DNA of 31,744 nucleotides from UBA685 sp049890115. Its GTDB lineage: Bacteria; Pseudomonadota; Alphaproteobacteria; Puniceispirillales; Puniceispirillaceae. The stretch is taken from positions 1 to 31,744 of the forward strand of contig JBMHCC010000021.1 in the NCBI GenBank assembly GCA_049890115.1. The letters are read 5' to 3'. Shown in pieces: positions 8,202 through 15,382 of this stretch; position 1 is the stretch's first letter, and the number at the start of each line of letters is the position of its first letter. The notes below the pieces were generated by a model. It was given only the letters and a program-made list of their open reading frames with translations. It ran no database searches and was not told the origin of the DNA. A program made the translations under genes and the position numbers.

Positions 8202-10100
8202 CTAGCGTTGATTTGCCATCTGGCTAGATGGCTGGGATGATTGACTATCAGCACGCAAATAGCGCAAGACAGCAACTAAGGCAGCTGGGGTTAGCCCTGG
8301 AATACGGCTTGCTTGGCCTAATGTTTCAGGATGATAGCGCTTTAGCAAATCTTGTGATTCTGCTGATAGGCCGCCAATTTTAGCAAAATCTACATCATCT
8401 GGAATAGTAACATTCTCATCACGTCTCATCGCCTCAATATCAGCCTTTTGCCGTCTCAAATAGCCTTGATAACGCTGATCTGTTTCAAGTTGCGCATGAT
8501 AATGCCCCGCTATTTGTGCCAATTCAGGCCAAATTGTCTGGCATTTGGTAATTGTCACATTCTCCAGAGTCAGCAAATCAGCTGCACTACGACGCCTGCC
8601 ATCACGTGAGGCAGGCAGGCCAGCATCAACAGCTTGCTGAGAGGATGCTGTTAGTGATGCCAGCAGATGACGAGCATCATCCAAATCTTGTTTTTTGCCC
8701 TCCCAAGCATTGCGGCGGCGCGCGCGAATAAGTCCAATCTCTGCCCCTTTATCAGTTAGGCGTTGATCAGCATTATCAGCACGCAATAGCAGACGATATT
8801 CAGCACGAGATGTGAACATACGATAAGGCTCAGGTGCCCCTTTGGTCACCAAATCATCGATCATCACACCAATATAGGCATCTGCTCTGTCCAAAATAAA
8901 TGTTTTGTCAGAACCAGAGGCACGCAAAGCAGCATTTGTGCCAGCAATTAGGCCCTGTGCACCAGCTTCTTCATAGCCTGTCGTGCCGTTAATCTGACCA
9001 GCCAAATAGAGATTTGGCATTTTTTTCAGCTCTAATGTGCGACGCAAAGCACGTGGATCAACAAAATCATATTCAATCGCATAGCCATATTGCAAAATAA
9101 CAGCCTGTTCCAAGCCAGGAATAGAGGCAATCATTGCATCTTGAACATCACGAGGCAGACTGGTTGAAATCCCATTGGGATAAATGGTGGGGTCATCAAG
9201 CCCTTCTGGCTCTAGGAAAATCTGATGTGATGACTTATCAGCAAAGCGATTAACCTTGTCTTCGATTGATGGGCAATAGCGTGGTCCTTGCCCCTTAATC
9301 TGGCCAGAATAAACAGCTGATAAATGCATAGATGCTGCAATAATCTCATGTGTTTGTGCGGTTGTTCTGGTAATCGCACATTCGATTTGCGGCACCAAAA
9401 TCTTATCTGTCAGCGTTGAAAAGGGAATTGGCGGATTATCAGCTGGCTGCTTTTCAAGACTATCCCAATCAATGGTGTTTTTATCAAGGCGTGCCGGTGT
9501 ACCTGTTTTTAATCTGCCAAGCGGTAATTCAAGATCAGATAAAGTTTTGGCTAATTCATTTGATGGTGCTTCACCAACACGCCCCGCAGGTGTGCGCTCT
9601 GTGCCAAGATGAATAAGCCCGCCCAAAAATGTCCCTGTTGTTAACACACAGGAATGACATGAAACAGCCCTGCCATCTTCCAGCTTTACCCCCGTAATTG
9701 CGCCTTTATCTGTGATAAAAGATGCCACTGCCCCTTCAAGGATGGTTAAATTATCATAATCAGCAAGCAAATCCTGGACAGCTTTGCGATATAATGCCCT
9801 ATCAGCTTGCGCACGTGGGCCATGAACAGCAGGACCACGTGACTTATTCAGCATTCGAAATTGAATACCAGCACGATCAATCGCTTCAGCCATAATGCCG
9901 TCAAGCGCATCAATTTCACGCACAAGATGACCTTTGCCAAGCCCGCCTATGGCCGGATTACATGACATTTCACCAATTTTATCAGCTTTCATTGTGATAA
10001 GAACTGTCTTTGCCCCAAGGCGTGCGGATGCCGCAGCTGCCTCTGTGCCAGCATGGCCACCACCCACAATTATCACATCATAATCTGAAACCATCATCAT
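8202..10100 (-). CDS. mnmG: tRNA uridine 5-carboxymethylaminomethyl modification protein MnmG
   Basis: MnmG (GidA) is the FAD enzyme that, with MnmE, modifies the wobble uridine (U34) of several tRNAs. The 632 residues match the family. The FAD-binding Rossmann motif VGGGHAGTEAA starts at residue 12, and the signatures SCNPAIGGLGKGHLVREIDALDG and later GQINGTTGYEEAGAQG are clear. Three ATG codons stand in a row (10100, 10097, 10094), so the exact start is uncertain by two residues. AGAG directly precedes them. A parS palindrome lies five bases upstream of the first ATG, so ParB loading could touch the translation-start region. It lies 88 bases after mnmE in the operon. Confidence 0.97.
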   Translation of the reverse strand: MMMVSDYDVIIVGGGHAGTEAAAASARLGAKTVLITMKADKIGEMSCNPAIGGLGKGHLVREIDALDGIMAEAIDRAGIQFRMLNKSRGPAVHGPRAQADRALYRKAVQDLLADYDNLTILEGAVASFITDKGAITGVKLEDGRAVSCHSCVLTTGTFLGGLIHLGTERTPAGRVGEAPSNELAKTLSDLELPLGRLKTGTPARLDKNTIDWDSLEKQPADNPPIPFSTLTDKILVPQIECAITRTTAQTHEIIAASMHLSAVYSGQIKGQGPRYCPSIEDKVNRFADKSSHQIFLEPEGLDDPTIYPNGISTSLPRDVQDAMIASIPGLEQAVILQYGYAIEYDFVDPRALRRTLELKKMPNLYLAGQINGTTGYEEAGAQGLIAGTNAALRASGSDKTFILDRADAYIGVMIDDLVTKGAPEPYRMFTSRAEYRLLLRADNADQRLTDKGAEIGLIRARRRNAWEGKKQDLDDARHLLASLTASSQQAVDAGLPASRDGRRRSAADLLTLENVTITKCQTIWPELAQIAGHYHAQLETDQRYQGYLRRQKADIEAMRRDENVTIPDDVDFAKIGGLSAESQDLLKRYHPETLGQASRIPGLTPAALVAVLRYLRADSQSSQPSSQMANQR

Positions 10101-10105
10101 CTCTA

Positions 10106-10121
10106 TGTTTCACGTGAAACA
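10106..10121. promoter_or_regulatory. parS centromere site between mnmE and mnmG
   Basis: This is a second perfect TGTTTCACGTGAAACA palindrome, intergenic, ending five bases from the first mnmG ATG. The bases around it (TATATTATC toward mnmE) are A/T-rich. It is about 5.0 kb from the predicted origin. Confidence 0.96.
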
Positions 10122-10188
10122 AATCATCTTATCATTTTATTATATTATCATCGGTGGCGCATTCTATAACATAAAATCGCCAGCCAAT

Positions 10189-11526
10189 CTATTTCCCGAT
10201 ACAGAAAGATGAAAAGATATCACCTAGAATATCTTCGACATCAATCTGCCCTGTCATTTGACCAAGTGCATCAGCTGCTTCACGCAAATCTTCAGCGATT
10301 AGTTCAGGTGCTTCGTCTAATAAAGACATATCAGCCTTTTGTAAGGCGGCTGCCGCTCTTTCAATCAGCTGGCGATGGCGTGCTCTGGTAATAATAGGCG
10401 ACGAAGCAGCCTGATTTAACGGTATGATAAATGAAGCAAGTGCTGTCTCTAGCGCCTTGATACCAGCCTCATTTTTCAGACTAAGAGCGATATAACCATC
10501 ATCTGGCACGGGCGCCGTCATCTTATCAGCCTTATTCAAGATTTTTATCACAGCCTTACCAGCTGGTATCGCTAAACTAGCCTCTGCCTTTTGCCATTCC
10601 TTATCGCTGCCATCAAGGATGACTACAATCACATCAGCTTCATCAGCTGCCTGTTTGGCACGCTCTATGCCTATTTGTTCAACCATAGCTGTGGTATCTC
10701 TGATACCAGCGGTATCAAGCAAACTCACAGGCACCCCGCCAATATCAAGGCGCACTTCGACAATATCACGTGTTGTCCCCGCTTCATCAGACACAATCGC
10801 AGCAGGCCTGCCAGCAAGCGCATTAAGAGCTGTTGATTTGCCAGCATTAACAGGCCCCATTAACACAGCAACTAACCCCTGCCTAATAACCTCACCTCTG
10901 CCATCATCACCAAGGGCTAGCTGCATTTGTTGTGATAAGGATTGTTTTAGGGCGCTAATCTCATCTTTGACAGTTTGCGGTAATTCTTCATCAGCAAAAT
11001 CAATTAATGCCTCTAATCTGGCAGAAAGCTGAATGATGTTATCACGCCAATTTGTGGCAGTGTTCCGCAATGCCCCTTTTAATTGGTGAAAAGCCTGAAG
11101 GCGCTGTGTTTGTGTTTGTGCCTCAATGAGATCTGCCAAACCTTCAATAGCTGTTAGATCCATCTTGCCATTATCAAAGGCTCTTTTGGAAAACTCACCT
11201 GCTTCTGCTGGCCGGCAATGTTTCTGCCTTGCCAAATAGCCGATAATAGCAGAGGTTACAGCCAAAGAGCCATGGCAATGAATTTCAAGACATTCTTCCC
11301 CTGTTGGGGTGGCAGGTGCTTTCATATAAAGCAACATAGCTTCATCAAGAGGCAGCCCCTCTTCATCACGAATAATCGCTGCCTGCGCTATTTTATGCTG
11401 TAAGTGATAACCTGATAAATCATAACCAAGCCGCGCTGCGTCACTCCCAGAAATCCGAATAATGGCAATCGCTGAGACACCAGGCGGGGTTGCCAAAGCA
11501 AAAATCGTGTCACCTTCAACCGCCAT
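10189..11526 (-). CDS. mnmE: tRNA modification GTPase MnmE
   Basis: MnmE (TrmE) is the potassium-activated GTPase partner of MnmG in tRNA wobble-uridine modification. From the ATG at 11526 it has 445 residues. The N-terminal domain begins GDTIFALATPPGVSAIAIIR, as in the family. The G domain shows GPVNAGKS at 224-231, then TTRDI, DTAG and NKAD. The protein ends FCIGK, the conserved C-terminal motif with the catalytic-site cysteine. In-frame TTG (11535) and GTG (11532) codons lie just upstream. GGTG before the ATG is a weak ribosome binding site, so the GTG start remains possible. It heads the operon toward parB and diverges from ogt across about 76 A/T-rich bases. Confidence 0.96.
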   Translation of the reverse strand: MAVEGDTIFALATPPGVSAIAIIRISGSDAARLGYDLSGYHLQHKIAQAAIIRDEEGLPLDEAMLLYMKAPATPTGEECLEIHCHGSLAVTSAIIGYLARQKHCRPAEAGEFSKRAFDNGKMDLTAIEGLADLIEAQTQTQRLQAFHQLKGALRNTATNWRDNIIQLSARLEALIDFADEELPQTVKDEISALKQSLSQQMQLALGDDGRGEVIRQGLVAVLMGPVNAGKSTALNALAGRPAAIVSDEAGTTRDIVEVRLDIGGVPVSLLDTAGIRDTTAMVEQIGIERAKQAADEADVIVVILDGSDKEWQKAEASLAIPAGKAVIKILNKADKMTAPVPDDGYIALSLKNEAGIKALETALASFIIPLNQAASSPIITRARHRQLIERAAAALQKADMSLLDEAPELIAEDLREAADALGQMTGQIDVEDILGDIFSSFCIGK

Positions 11527-11602
11527 CTGCACCAAAAGACCCTTTATGATAGAAATTTAACTATGAGATAATCATTAACCTATTTTATGGTAATCATAGC
11601 AG

Positions 11603-12151
11603 ATGAGATATCACGCCCAACAGCAAAAAATGGCAATAGATATGGAAAATAGCTTTCATACATCATTTCACACACCGCTTGGTTATATGATGGCGCGCGC
11701 TGATTTAGATGGGCTAATCGCGCTAGATTGGCAACAAGCCGCCTTTGATGAGGTTGATAATAGCAATGATGTTTCACGTGAAACATCAACACAAATCTTG
11801 GATTATCTAGCTGGCAAAAGACAAGGGTTCACACTTCCTATTTCACCTAAAACAGCTAGCGCAGCCCTGATGAAGTGGCTTGATACCATTGCCTCTGTGC
11901 CTTATGGGGAGACTGTCAGCTATAAAGAGCTTGCTGGCCTATGGGGTAATGATAAAGCGGCACGCGCTGCTGGCTCTGCTTGCCAGAAAAACCCAATTCC
12001 TATTATCATTCCTTGCCACCGTATTATTGGTACAGATGGCAGTTTTGATAAATATAGTGGCGGCGATACGCTCACGCCTTCTGCCCCTGCGAATATAGCG
12101 CGCAAAAAAGCCCTGCTTGATTTAGAAGCAGGGCGTTCCTTGATAGCTTAG
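11603..12151 (+). CDS. ogt: Methylated-DNA--protein-cysteine methyltransferase (Ogt/MGMT)
   Basis: This protein repairs O6-alkylguanine by moving the alkyl group onto its own cysteine. The active-site motif IPCHRIIG has cysteine 138, followed by GSFDKYSGG. The helix-turn-helix region VPYGETVSYKELAGLWG is also typical. The first ATG gives 182 residues. Other in-frame ATGs at 11630 and 11642 are possible, and the family fold starts near the last one; none has a good ribosome binding site. Codons 57-61 (VSRET) are a parS palindrome, and the last 45 bases hold an intrinsic terminator for rho on the opposite strand. It is the only plus-strand gene in an otherwise minus-strand block from 5.8 to 15.1 kb. 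Confidence 0.9.
   Translation: MRYHAQQQKMAIDMENSFHTSFHTPLGYMMARADLDGLIALDWQQAAFDEVDNSNDVSRETSTQILDYLAGKRQGFTLPISPKTASAALMKWLDTIASVPYGETVSYKELAGLWGNDKAARAAGSACQKNPIPIIIPCHRIIGTDGSFDKYSGGDTLTPSAPANIARKKALLDLEAGRSLIA
11770..11785. promoter_or_regulatory. parS centromere site inside ogt
   Basis: This is the third perfect TGTTTCACGTGAAACA palindrome. It lies in the ogt coding sequence in the same reading register as the rsmG site, again encoding VSRET. It is about 3.4 kb from the predicted origin and is the closest of the three. Confidence 0.95.
12104..12134 (-). terminator. Intrinsic terminator for rho, inside the ogt coding sequence
   Basis: Read on the minus strand, GCCCTGCTT, a seven-base loop and AAGCAGGGC form a perfect nine-base-pair stem followed by six Ts. 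It lies 54 bases after the rho stop codon, within the last codons of ogt. On the plus strand the stem is followed by GTTCC, so it works as an intrinsic terminator only for minus-strand transcription. Confidence 0.85.
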
Positions 12152-12187
12152 CATTATAAAATCTATGCCGATCTTACATAAACAGCA

Positions 12188-13447
12188 TTAGCTATTCATT
12201 TGATCAAAGAAATCATCATTATTCTTTGAATGTTTCAATTTATCAGATAGGAATTCCATCGCATCAACTGGCCCCATCTGCATCAAGATTCGGCGCAATA
12301 CCCACATCTTGGATAAGGTGCCTTTTTCGACCAATAGCTCTTCTTTTCTTGTCCCAGATTTGGTGACATCAATCGCTGGGAAGACGCGCTTATCAGATAA
12401 TTTGCGGTCCAGCACAACTTCTGAGTTACCTGTGCCTTTAAATTCTTCGAAAATTACCTCATCCATGCGTGAGCCTGTTTCGACAAGCGCTGTCGCGATG
12501 ATGGTTAATGAGCCGCCCTCTTCAATATTACGCGCTGCACCAAAAAACCGTTTTGGACGCTGCAAGGCATTCGCATCCACACCACCTGTTAAGACCTTAC
12601 CAGATGATGGCACAACTGTGTTATAAGCACGCGCCAACCTTGTGATAGAATCAAGCAAAATCACCACATCTCTTTTATGTTCAACAAGACGCTTTGCTTT
12701 TTCAATCACCATATCAGTTACTTGAACATGGCGTGATGCTGGCTCATCAAATGTGGATGAGATCACCTCACCATTCACTGAACGCTGCATATCTGTGACT
12801 TCTTCAGGGCGTTCATCAATCAGCAAAACAATCAAATAGACTTCTGGGTGATTTTCTGAGATTGCATGTGCCACTGATTGCAACATCATGGTTTTACCAG
12901 TACGTGGCGGTGCGACAATCAAACCACGCTGCCCCTTACCCATTGGCGAAACCAAATCAATAACACGCGGTGTGTTATCTTTGCGATCTGGGTCATGTGG
13001 CAGCTCAAATGTCAGCTTTTCATTCGGATAAAGAGGCGTCAAATTATCAAAGTTAATCCGGTGACGTACAGCTTCTGGATTCTCAAAGTTAATTGACTCA
13101 ATTTTCAACAAGGCAAAATAACGTTCACCATCTTTTGGTGCTCTAATTTCACCTTCGACTGTATCACCTGTGCGCAGACCAAATCGTTTTACCTGAGATG
13201 GTGAGACATAAATATCATCAGGCCCTGGCAAGTAATTCGATTCAGGGGCACGCAGAAACCCAAAACCATCTGATAAAACTTCTAAAACACCTGTGCCTCT
13301 GATGGTGACATCATTTTCTGCCAAGTTTTTTAAGATCGCAAACATCATATCTTGCGTGCGCAAAGTTGACGCGTTTTCGACCTCTAATTCTTCAGCGTAA
13401 GCTAATAGCTCTGCTGGCGATTTGGATTTTAACTCTTGTAAATGCAT
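12188..13447 (-). CDS. rho: Transcription termination factor Rho
   Basis: Rho is the hexameric RNA helicase that ends transcription at Rho-dependent sites. From the ATG at 13447 it has 419 residues. The N-terminal HLQELKSKSPAELL segment is followed by the RNA-binding cold-shock fold with DGFGFLR at 60-66. The P-loop PPRTGKT is at 180-186, Walker B is VVILLDSITRLARAYN, and the Q/R-loop region GGVDANALQRPKRFFGAARN is intact. An in-frame GTG at 13453 is an alternative start. The 182-base gap upstream could hold a regulatory leader, since rho is often self-attenuated. Its own terminator appears to be intrinsic and lies inside ogt. Confidence 0.98.
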   Translation of the reverse strand: MHLQELKSKSPAELLAYAEELEVENASTLRTQDMMFAILKNLAENDVTIRGTGVLEVLSDGFGFLRAPESNYLPGPDDIYVSPSQVKRFGLRTGDTVEGEIRAPKDGERYFALLKIESINFENPEAVRHRINFDNLTPLYPNEKLTFELPHDPDRKDNTPRVIDLVSPMGKGQRGLIVAPPRTGKTMMLQSVAHAISENHPEVYLIVLLIDERPEEVTDMQRSVNGEVISSTFDEPASRHVQVTDMVIEKAKRLVEHKRDVVILLDSITRLARAYNTVVPSSGKVLTGGVDANALQRPKRFFGAARNIEEGGSLTIIATALVETGSRMDEVIFEEFKGTGNSEVVLDRKLSDKRVFPAIDVTKSGTRKEELLVEKGTLSKMWVLRRILMQMGPVDAMEFLSDKLKHSKNNDDFFDQMNS

Positions 13448-13594
13448 AGCCACAAACCTGTTATCACAATATGTCGGACGGAAAAGACAGGGATTATTTT
13501 AAGACGGGGTGATACTTAAAAAAGGGGATGATGCGGTTTCTTGAACCAGACCGCTTAACAAAATGGTAAGTCACATTAGATAAAATGTCAAATG

Positions 13595-13612
13595 AAAGCA
13601 CTAAGCTGCTTT
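13595..13612 (-). terminator. Possible terminator hairpin after hemJ
   Basis: On the minus strand AAAGCA, GCTTAG and TGCTTT form a six-base-pair stem with a six-base loop, 18 bases after the hemJ stop. The following CATTTGACATTTT is T-rich but not a clean tract. It could equally be a structured part of the rho leader region. Confidence 0.3.
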
Positions 13613-13629
13613 TCAGATATCATAATTTG

Positions 13630-14058
13630 CTAAAATGGTTCAACCACAGCCATAATAACAATAATAATCATCAAAAAGGTCGGCACTTCATTCCAAATAC
13701 GATAAACCCGATCTGCAGACCCCTCTCCCATCTCAAGCTGACGGCGCATCTTGGCAAATTTCATATGCGCATAGGTCATACCAGCGATACAAATCAATTT
13801 CACAATCATCCACCCTTCAGATAGCAGAGCTGGATTTAACACCAACATCCAAGTGCCAAAAAGATAAGAGGCAATCATAGCAGGGTTCATGATGGCTTTT
13901 AGCAAACGGCGTTCCATCAGGGCGAAAATCTGAGCACGTGCCCCATCTTTCTCAACACCAGCATGATAAACAAATAGACGCGGTAAATAGAGAAGTCCCG
14001 CCATCCACGCGATGACTGAAATGATATGTAATGCCTTAACCCATTGATAATCCATCAT
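13630..14058 (-). CDS. hemJ: Protoporphyrinogen IX oxidase HemJ (UPF0093)
   Basis: HemJ is the membrane protein that oxidises protoporphyrinogen IX in bacteria lacking HemG and HemY, late in haem synthesis. The 142 residues show four hydrophobic helices at about 5-29, 56-76, 82-100 and 124-141. The conserved histidine 11 (KALHIISVIAWMAGLLYLPRLFVYH) is the expected haem ligand, and the family motif RIWNEVPTFLMI stands before the last helix. Two ATGs start the gene, and the first overlaps the hemE stop as ATGA, so the two haem genes are coupled. Rho follows after about 180 bases. Confidence 0.92.
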   Translation of the reverse strand: MMDYQWVKALHIISVIAWMAGLLYLPRLFVYHAGVEKDGARAQIFALMERRLLKAIMNPAMIASYLFGTWMLVLNPALLSEGWMIVKLICIAGMTYAHMKFAKMRRQLEMGEGSADRVYRIWNEVPTFLMIIIVIMAVVEPF

Positions 14059-15074
14059 TTATTCCTGATATGCTCTATCATTTCATGCACATGTTCAACT
14101 GGTGTTGGTGGTGTTATGCCATGACCTAAATTAAAGATATGAGGCCTATCTGCCATGCTGTGCAAAATGGCGTCTATCGCATCTTTCATCGCTTTTCCAC
14201 CAAAAAGCAAAGATTGGGGATCTAAATTGCCCTGTAAGGTGACATCACGCCTGATATATTGTGCTGCAAAATCAAGAGACACCCCTTGATCAAGGGCAAT
14301 ACATTGACAATCAACTTCATCAGCAAATCGGATGATATCACTGCCAATACCGCGCGGAAAACAGATGACAGGCTTATCAATATGAGCAGCCCTTAAATTT
14401 TCAATAATTTTCTGTACTGGTTTTTCAATAATCCATGGCCGTAAATGCGATGGTACCGCACTGGCCCAGCTATCAAATAACATTAAAATATCAGCACCAG
14501 CTTTTGCCTGAGCTATCAGAGATTTAGAGATGGTTTCAATTAAAATTTCAAGTAATCTATCTGTTGCCTTTTGATGACCCCAAAGCCAGTTTCGTGTATT
14601 GGCATAATCTTTGGATGACCCACCCTCAACCATATAGGTCATCAAGGTCCAAGGTGCACCAGCAAAGCCGATTAAAGCTGTCTCAGCTGGCAAAGCTGCT
14701 CTGGTAGCGCTAACAGCCTGTGGGACAGCTTTTGTTGTGCTATCAAAATCATCAATGAGATGCTGCGACAGCGTAAAATCAACTGAAAGGGGTGTACATT
14801 TTGGCCCTTCGCCAGTGATAAAATGCACATTTCTATCTAAAGCCCATGGCACAATCAAAATATCTGAAAAAATGATAGAAGCATCAAAACCAAAATGCCT
14901 AATAGGTTGCAATGTAACTTCACACGCTTTTTCAGGAGATAAACAAAATGATATAAAATCAGAGGTCGTTGCCCTGACATCACGATATTCTTTGAGATAC
15001 CGACCTGCTTGTCGCATGACCCAAATAGGTGTCACATCTGGTTTCTGACCAGATAAACAATCTAGCATGATCAT
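14055..15074 (-). CDS. hemE: Uroporphyrinogen decarboxylase
   Basis: HemE removes four carboxyl groups from uroporphyrinogen III to give coproporphyrinogen III in haem synthesis. Signatures include PIWVMRQAGRYLKEYR near the N-terminus, GFDASIIFSDILIVP with the catalytic aspartate, and FAGAPWTLMTYMVEGG. From the ATG at 15074 it has 339 residues, normal for the family. A GTG at 15083 is in frame but only one base from the GGGA ribosome-binding sequence (15085-15088), while the ATG at 15074 is ten bases away and is preferred. HemE borders the origin in Caulobacter and Rickettsia, and the A/T-rich tract begins 16 bases upstream here. Confidence 0.95.
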   Translation of the reverse strand: MIMLDCLSGQKPDVTPIWVMRQAGRYLKEYRDVRATTSDFISFCLSPEKACEVTLQPIRHFGFDASIIFSDILIVPWALDRNVHFITGEGPKCTPLSVDFTLSQHLIDDFDSTTKAVPQAVSATRAALPAETALIGFAGAPWTLMTYMVEGGSSKDYANTRNWLWGHQKATDRLLEILIETISKSLIAQAKAGADILMLFDSWASAVPSHLRPWIIEKPVQKIIENLRAAHIDKPVICFPRGIGSDIIRFADEVDCQCIALDQGVSLDFAAQYIRRDVTLQGNLDPQSLLFGGKAMKDAIDAILHSMADRPHIFNLGHGITPPTPVEHVHEMIEHIRNK

Positions 15075-15090
15075 TTCATACACATCCCGG

Positions 15091-15121
15091 CAATTAATAA
15101 TAAATATATTATAATATAAGT
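15091..15121. promoter_or_regulatory. A/T-rich duplex-unwinding element of the predicted origin
   Basis: These 31 bases contain only one G and one leading C and consist of TAATAATAAATATATTATAATATAAG-like sequence. This would melt easily. It stands next to TAG repeats and DnaA boxes, as an unwinding element should. It also overlaps the region where a hemE promoter would lie. Confidence 0.6.
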
Positions 15122-15130
15122 TAGTAGTAG
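15122..15130 (+). repeat. Three tandem TAG trinucleotides (DnaA-trio candidate)
   Basis: TAGTAGTAG lies between the A/T tract and a G-rich cluster that precedes a DnaA box. In the basal unwinding system described for bacterial origins, DnaA polymerises from a box onto trinucleotides written 3'-GAT-5' on one strand. The order and strand here agree with that arrangement. The five-base TATTT between the trios and GGTCGG is not canonical. Confidence 0.5.
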
Positions 15131-15148
15131 TATTTGGTCGGTTATCTC

Positions 15149-15268
15149 ATGTGGATAAAATTGGCGCAAGATTTATCCACAATCTTATCCCGTGATAAAA
15201 TTGTCGCAACTTGGAGTGAGATGGTGATTCTCAGTGATGAACAGCGTTTTTCGCAAATCGCTAGCTAA
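15149..15268 (+). CDS. Possible 39-residue small protein inside the origin (doubtful)
   Basis: An ATG at 15149 opens a frame that ends with TAA at 15266-15268. It begins MWIKLAQDLSTILSR and ends SDEQRFSQIAS, with protein-like, partly amphipathic composition. The frame runs through both perfect DnaA boxes. I recognise no family, and no good ribosome binding site precedes the ATG (only GGTCGG, seven bases upstream). A chance ORF of this length is quite possible, and the origin function explains the sequence better. Confidence 0.15.
   Translation: MWIKLAQDLSTILSRDKIVATWSEMVILSDEQRFSQIAS
15150..15158 (-). promoter_or_regulatory. DnaA box, perfect, inverted
   Basis: TGTGGATAA is the reverse complement of TTATCCACA, the strongest DnaA box known from E. 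coli. It lies next to the GGTCGG cluster and the TAG repeats and faces the box at 15173. Confidence 0.85.
15173..15181 (+). promoter_or_regulatory. DnaA box, perfect
   Basis: TTATCCACA matches the consensus exactly, 14 bases from the inverted box at 15150-15158. The pair of inverted perfect boxes is the strongest single piece of origin evidence in the gap. Confidence 0.85.
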
Positions 15269-15349
15269 TAGATATCCCCATGTTAATAACTAAGCCCGTA
15301 CTAATAGGAAAAGGGTTTAATAAAAATAGGTTTCGGTTTTTGGGCGTTG

Positions 15350-15369
15350 TTATCCTCACCCTATACACA
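15350..15369 (+). promoter_or_regulatory. Two degenerate DnaA boxes
   Basis: TTATCCTCA (15350-15358) and CTATACACA (15361-15369) each differ from TTWTNCACA or TTATCCACA at one position and are three bases apart in the same orientation. They may be weak sites filled only at high DnaA-ATP. Confidence 0.45.
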
Positions 15370-15373
15370 GCCT

Positions 15374-15382
15374 TGTGGAAAA
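15374..15382 (-). promoter_or_regulatory. DnaA box, consensus, inverted
   Basis: TGTGGAAAA is the reverse complement of TTTTCCACA, a match to TTWTNCACA. It closes the right-hand group of DnaA boxes, about 75 bases before ppsR. Confidence 0.6.

Noticed and set aside
10741..10800. CACGTG-like sequences elsewhere (for example near 10770) as further parS sites
   Set aside because: They share only the central six bases or fewer with parS and lack the TGTTT/AAACA arms.
13585..13824. A 79-codon plus-strand frame over hemJ
   Set aside because: His- and Asn-rich translation antisense to the conserved membrane protein HemJ.
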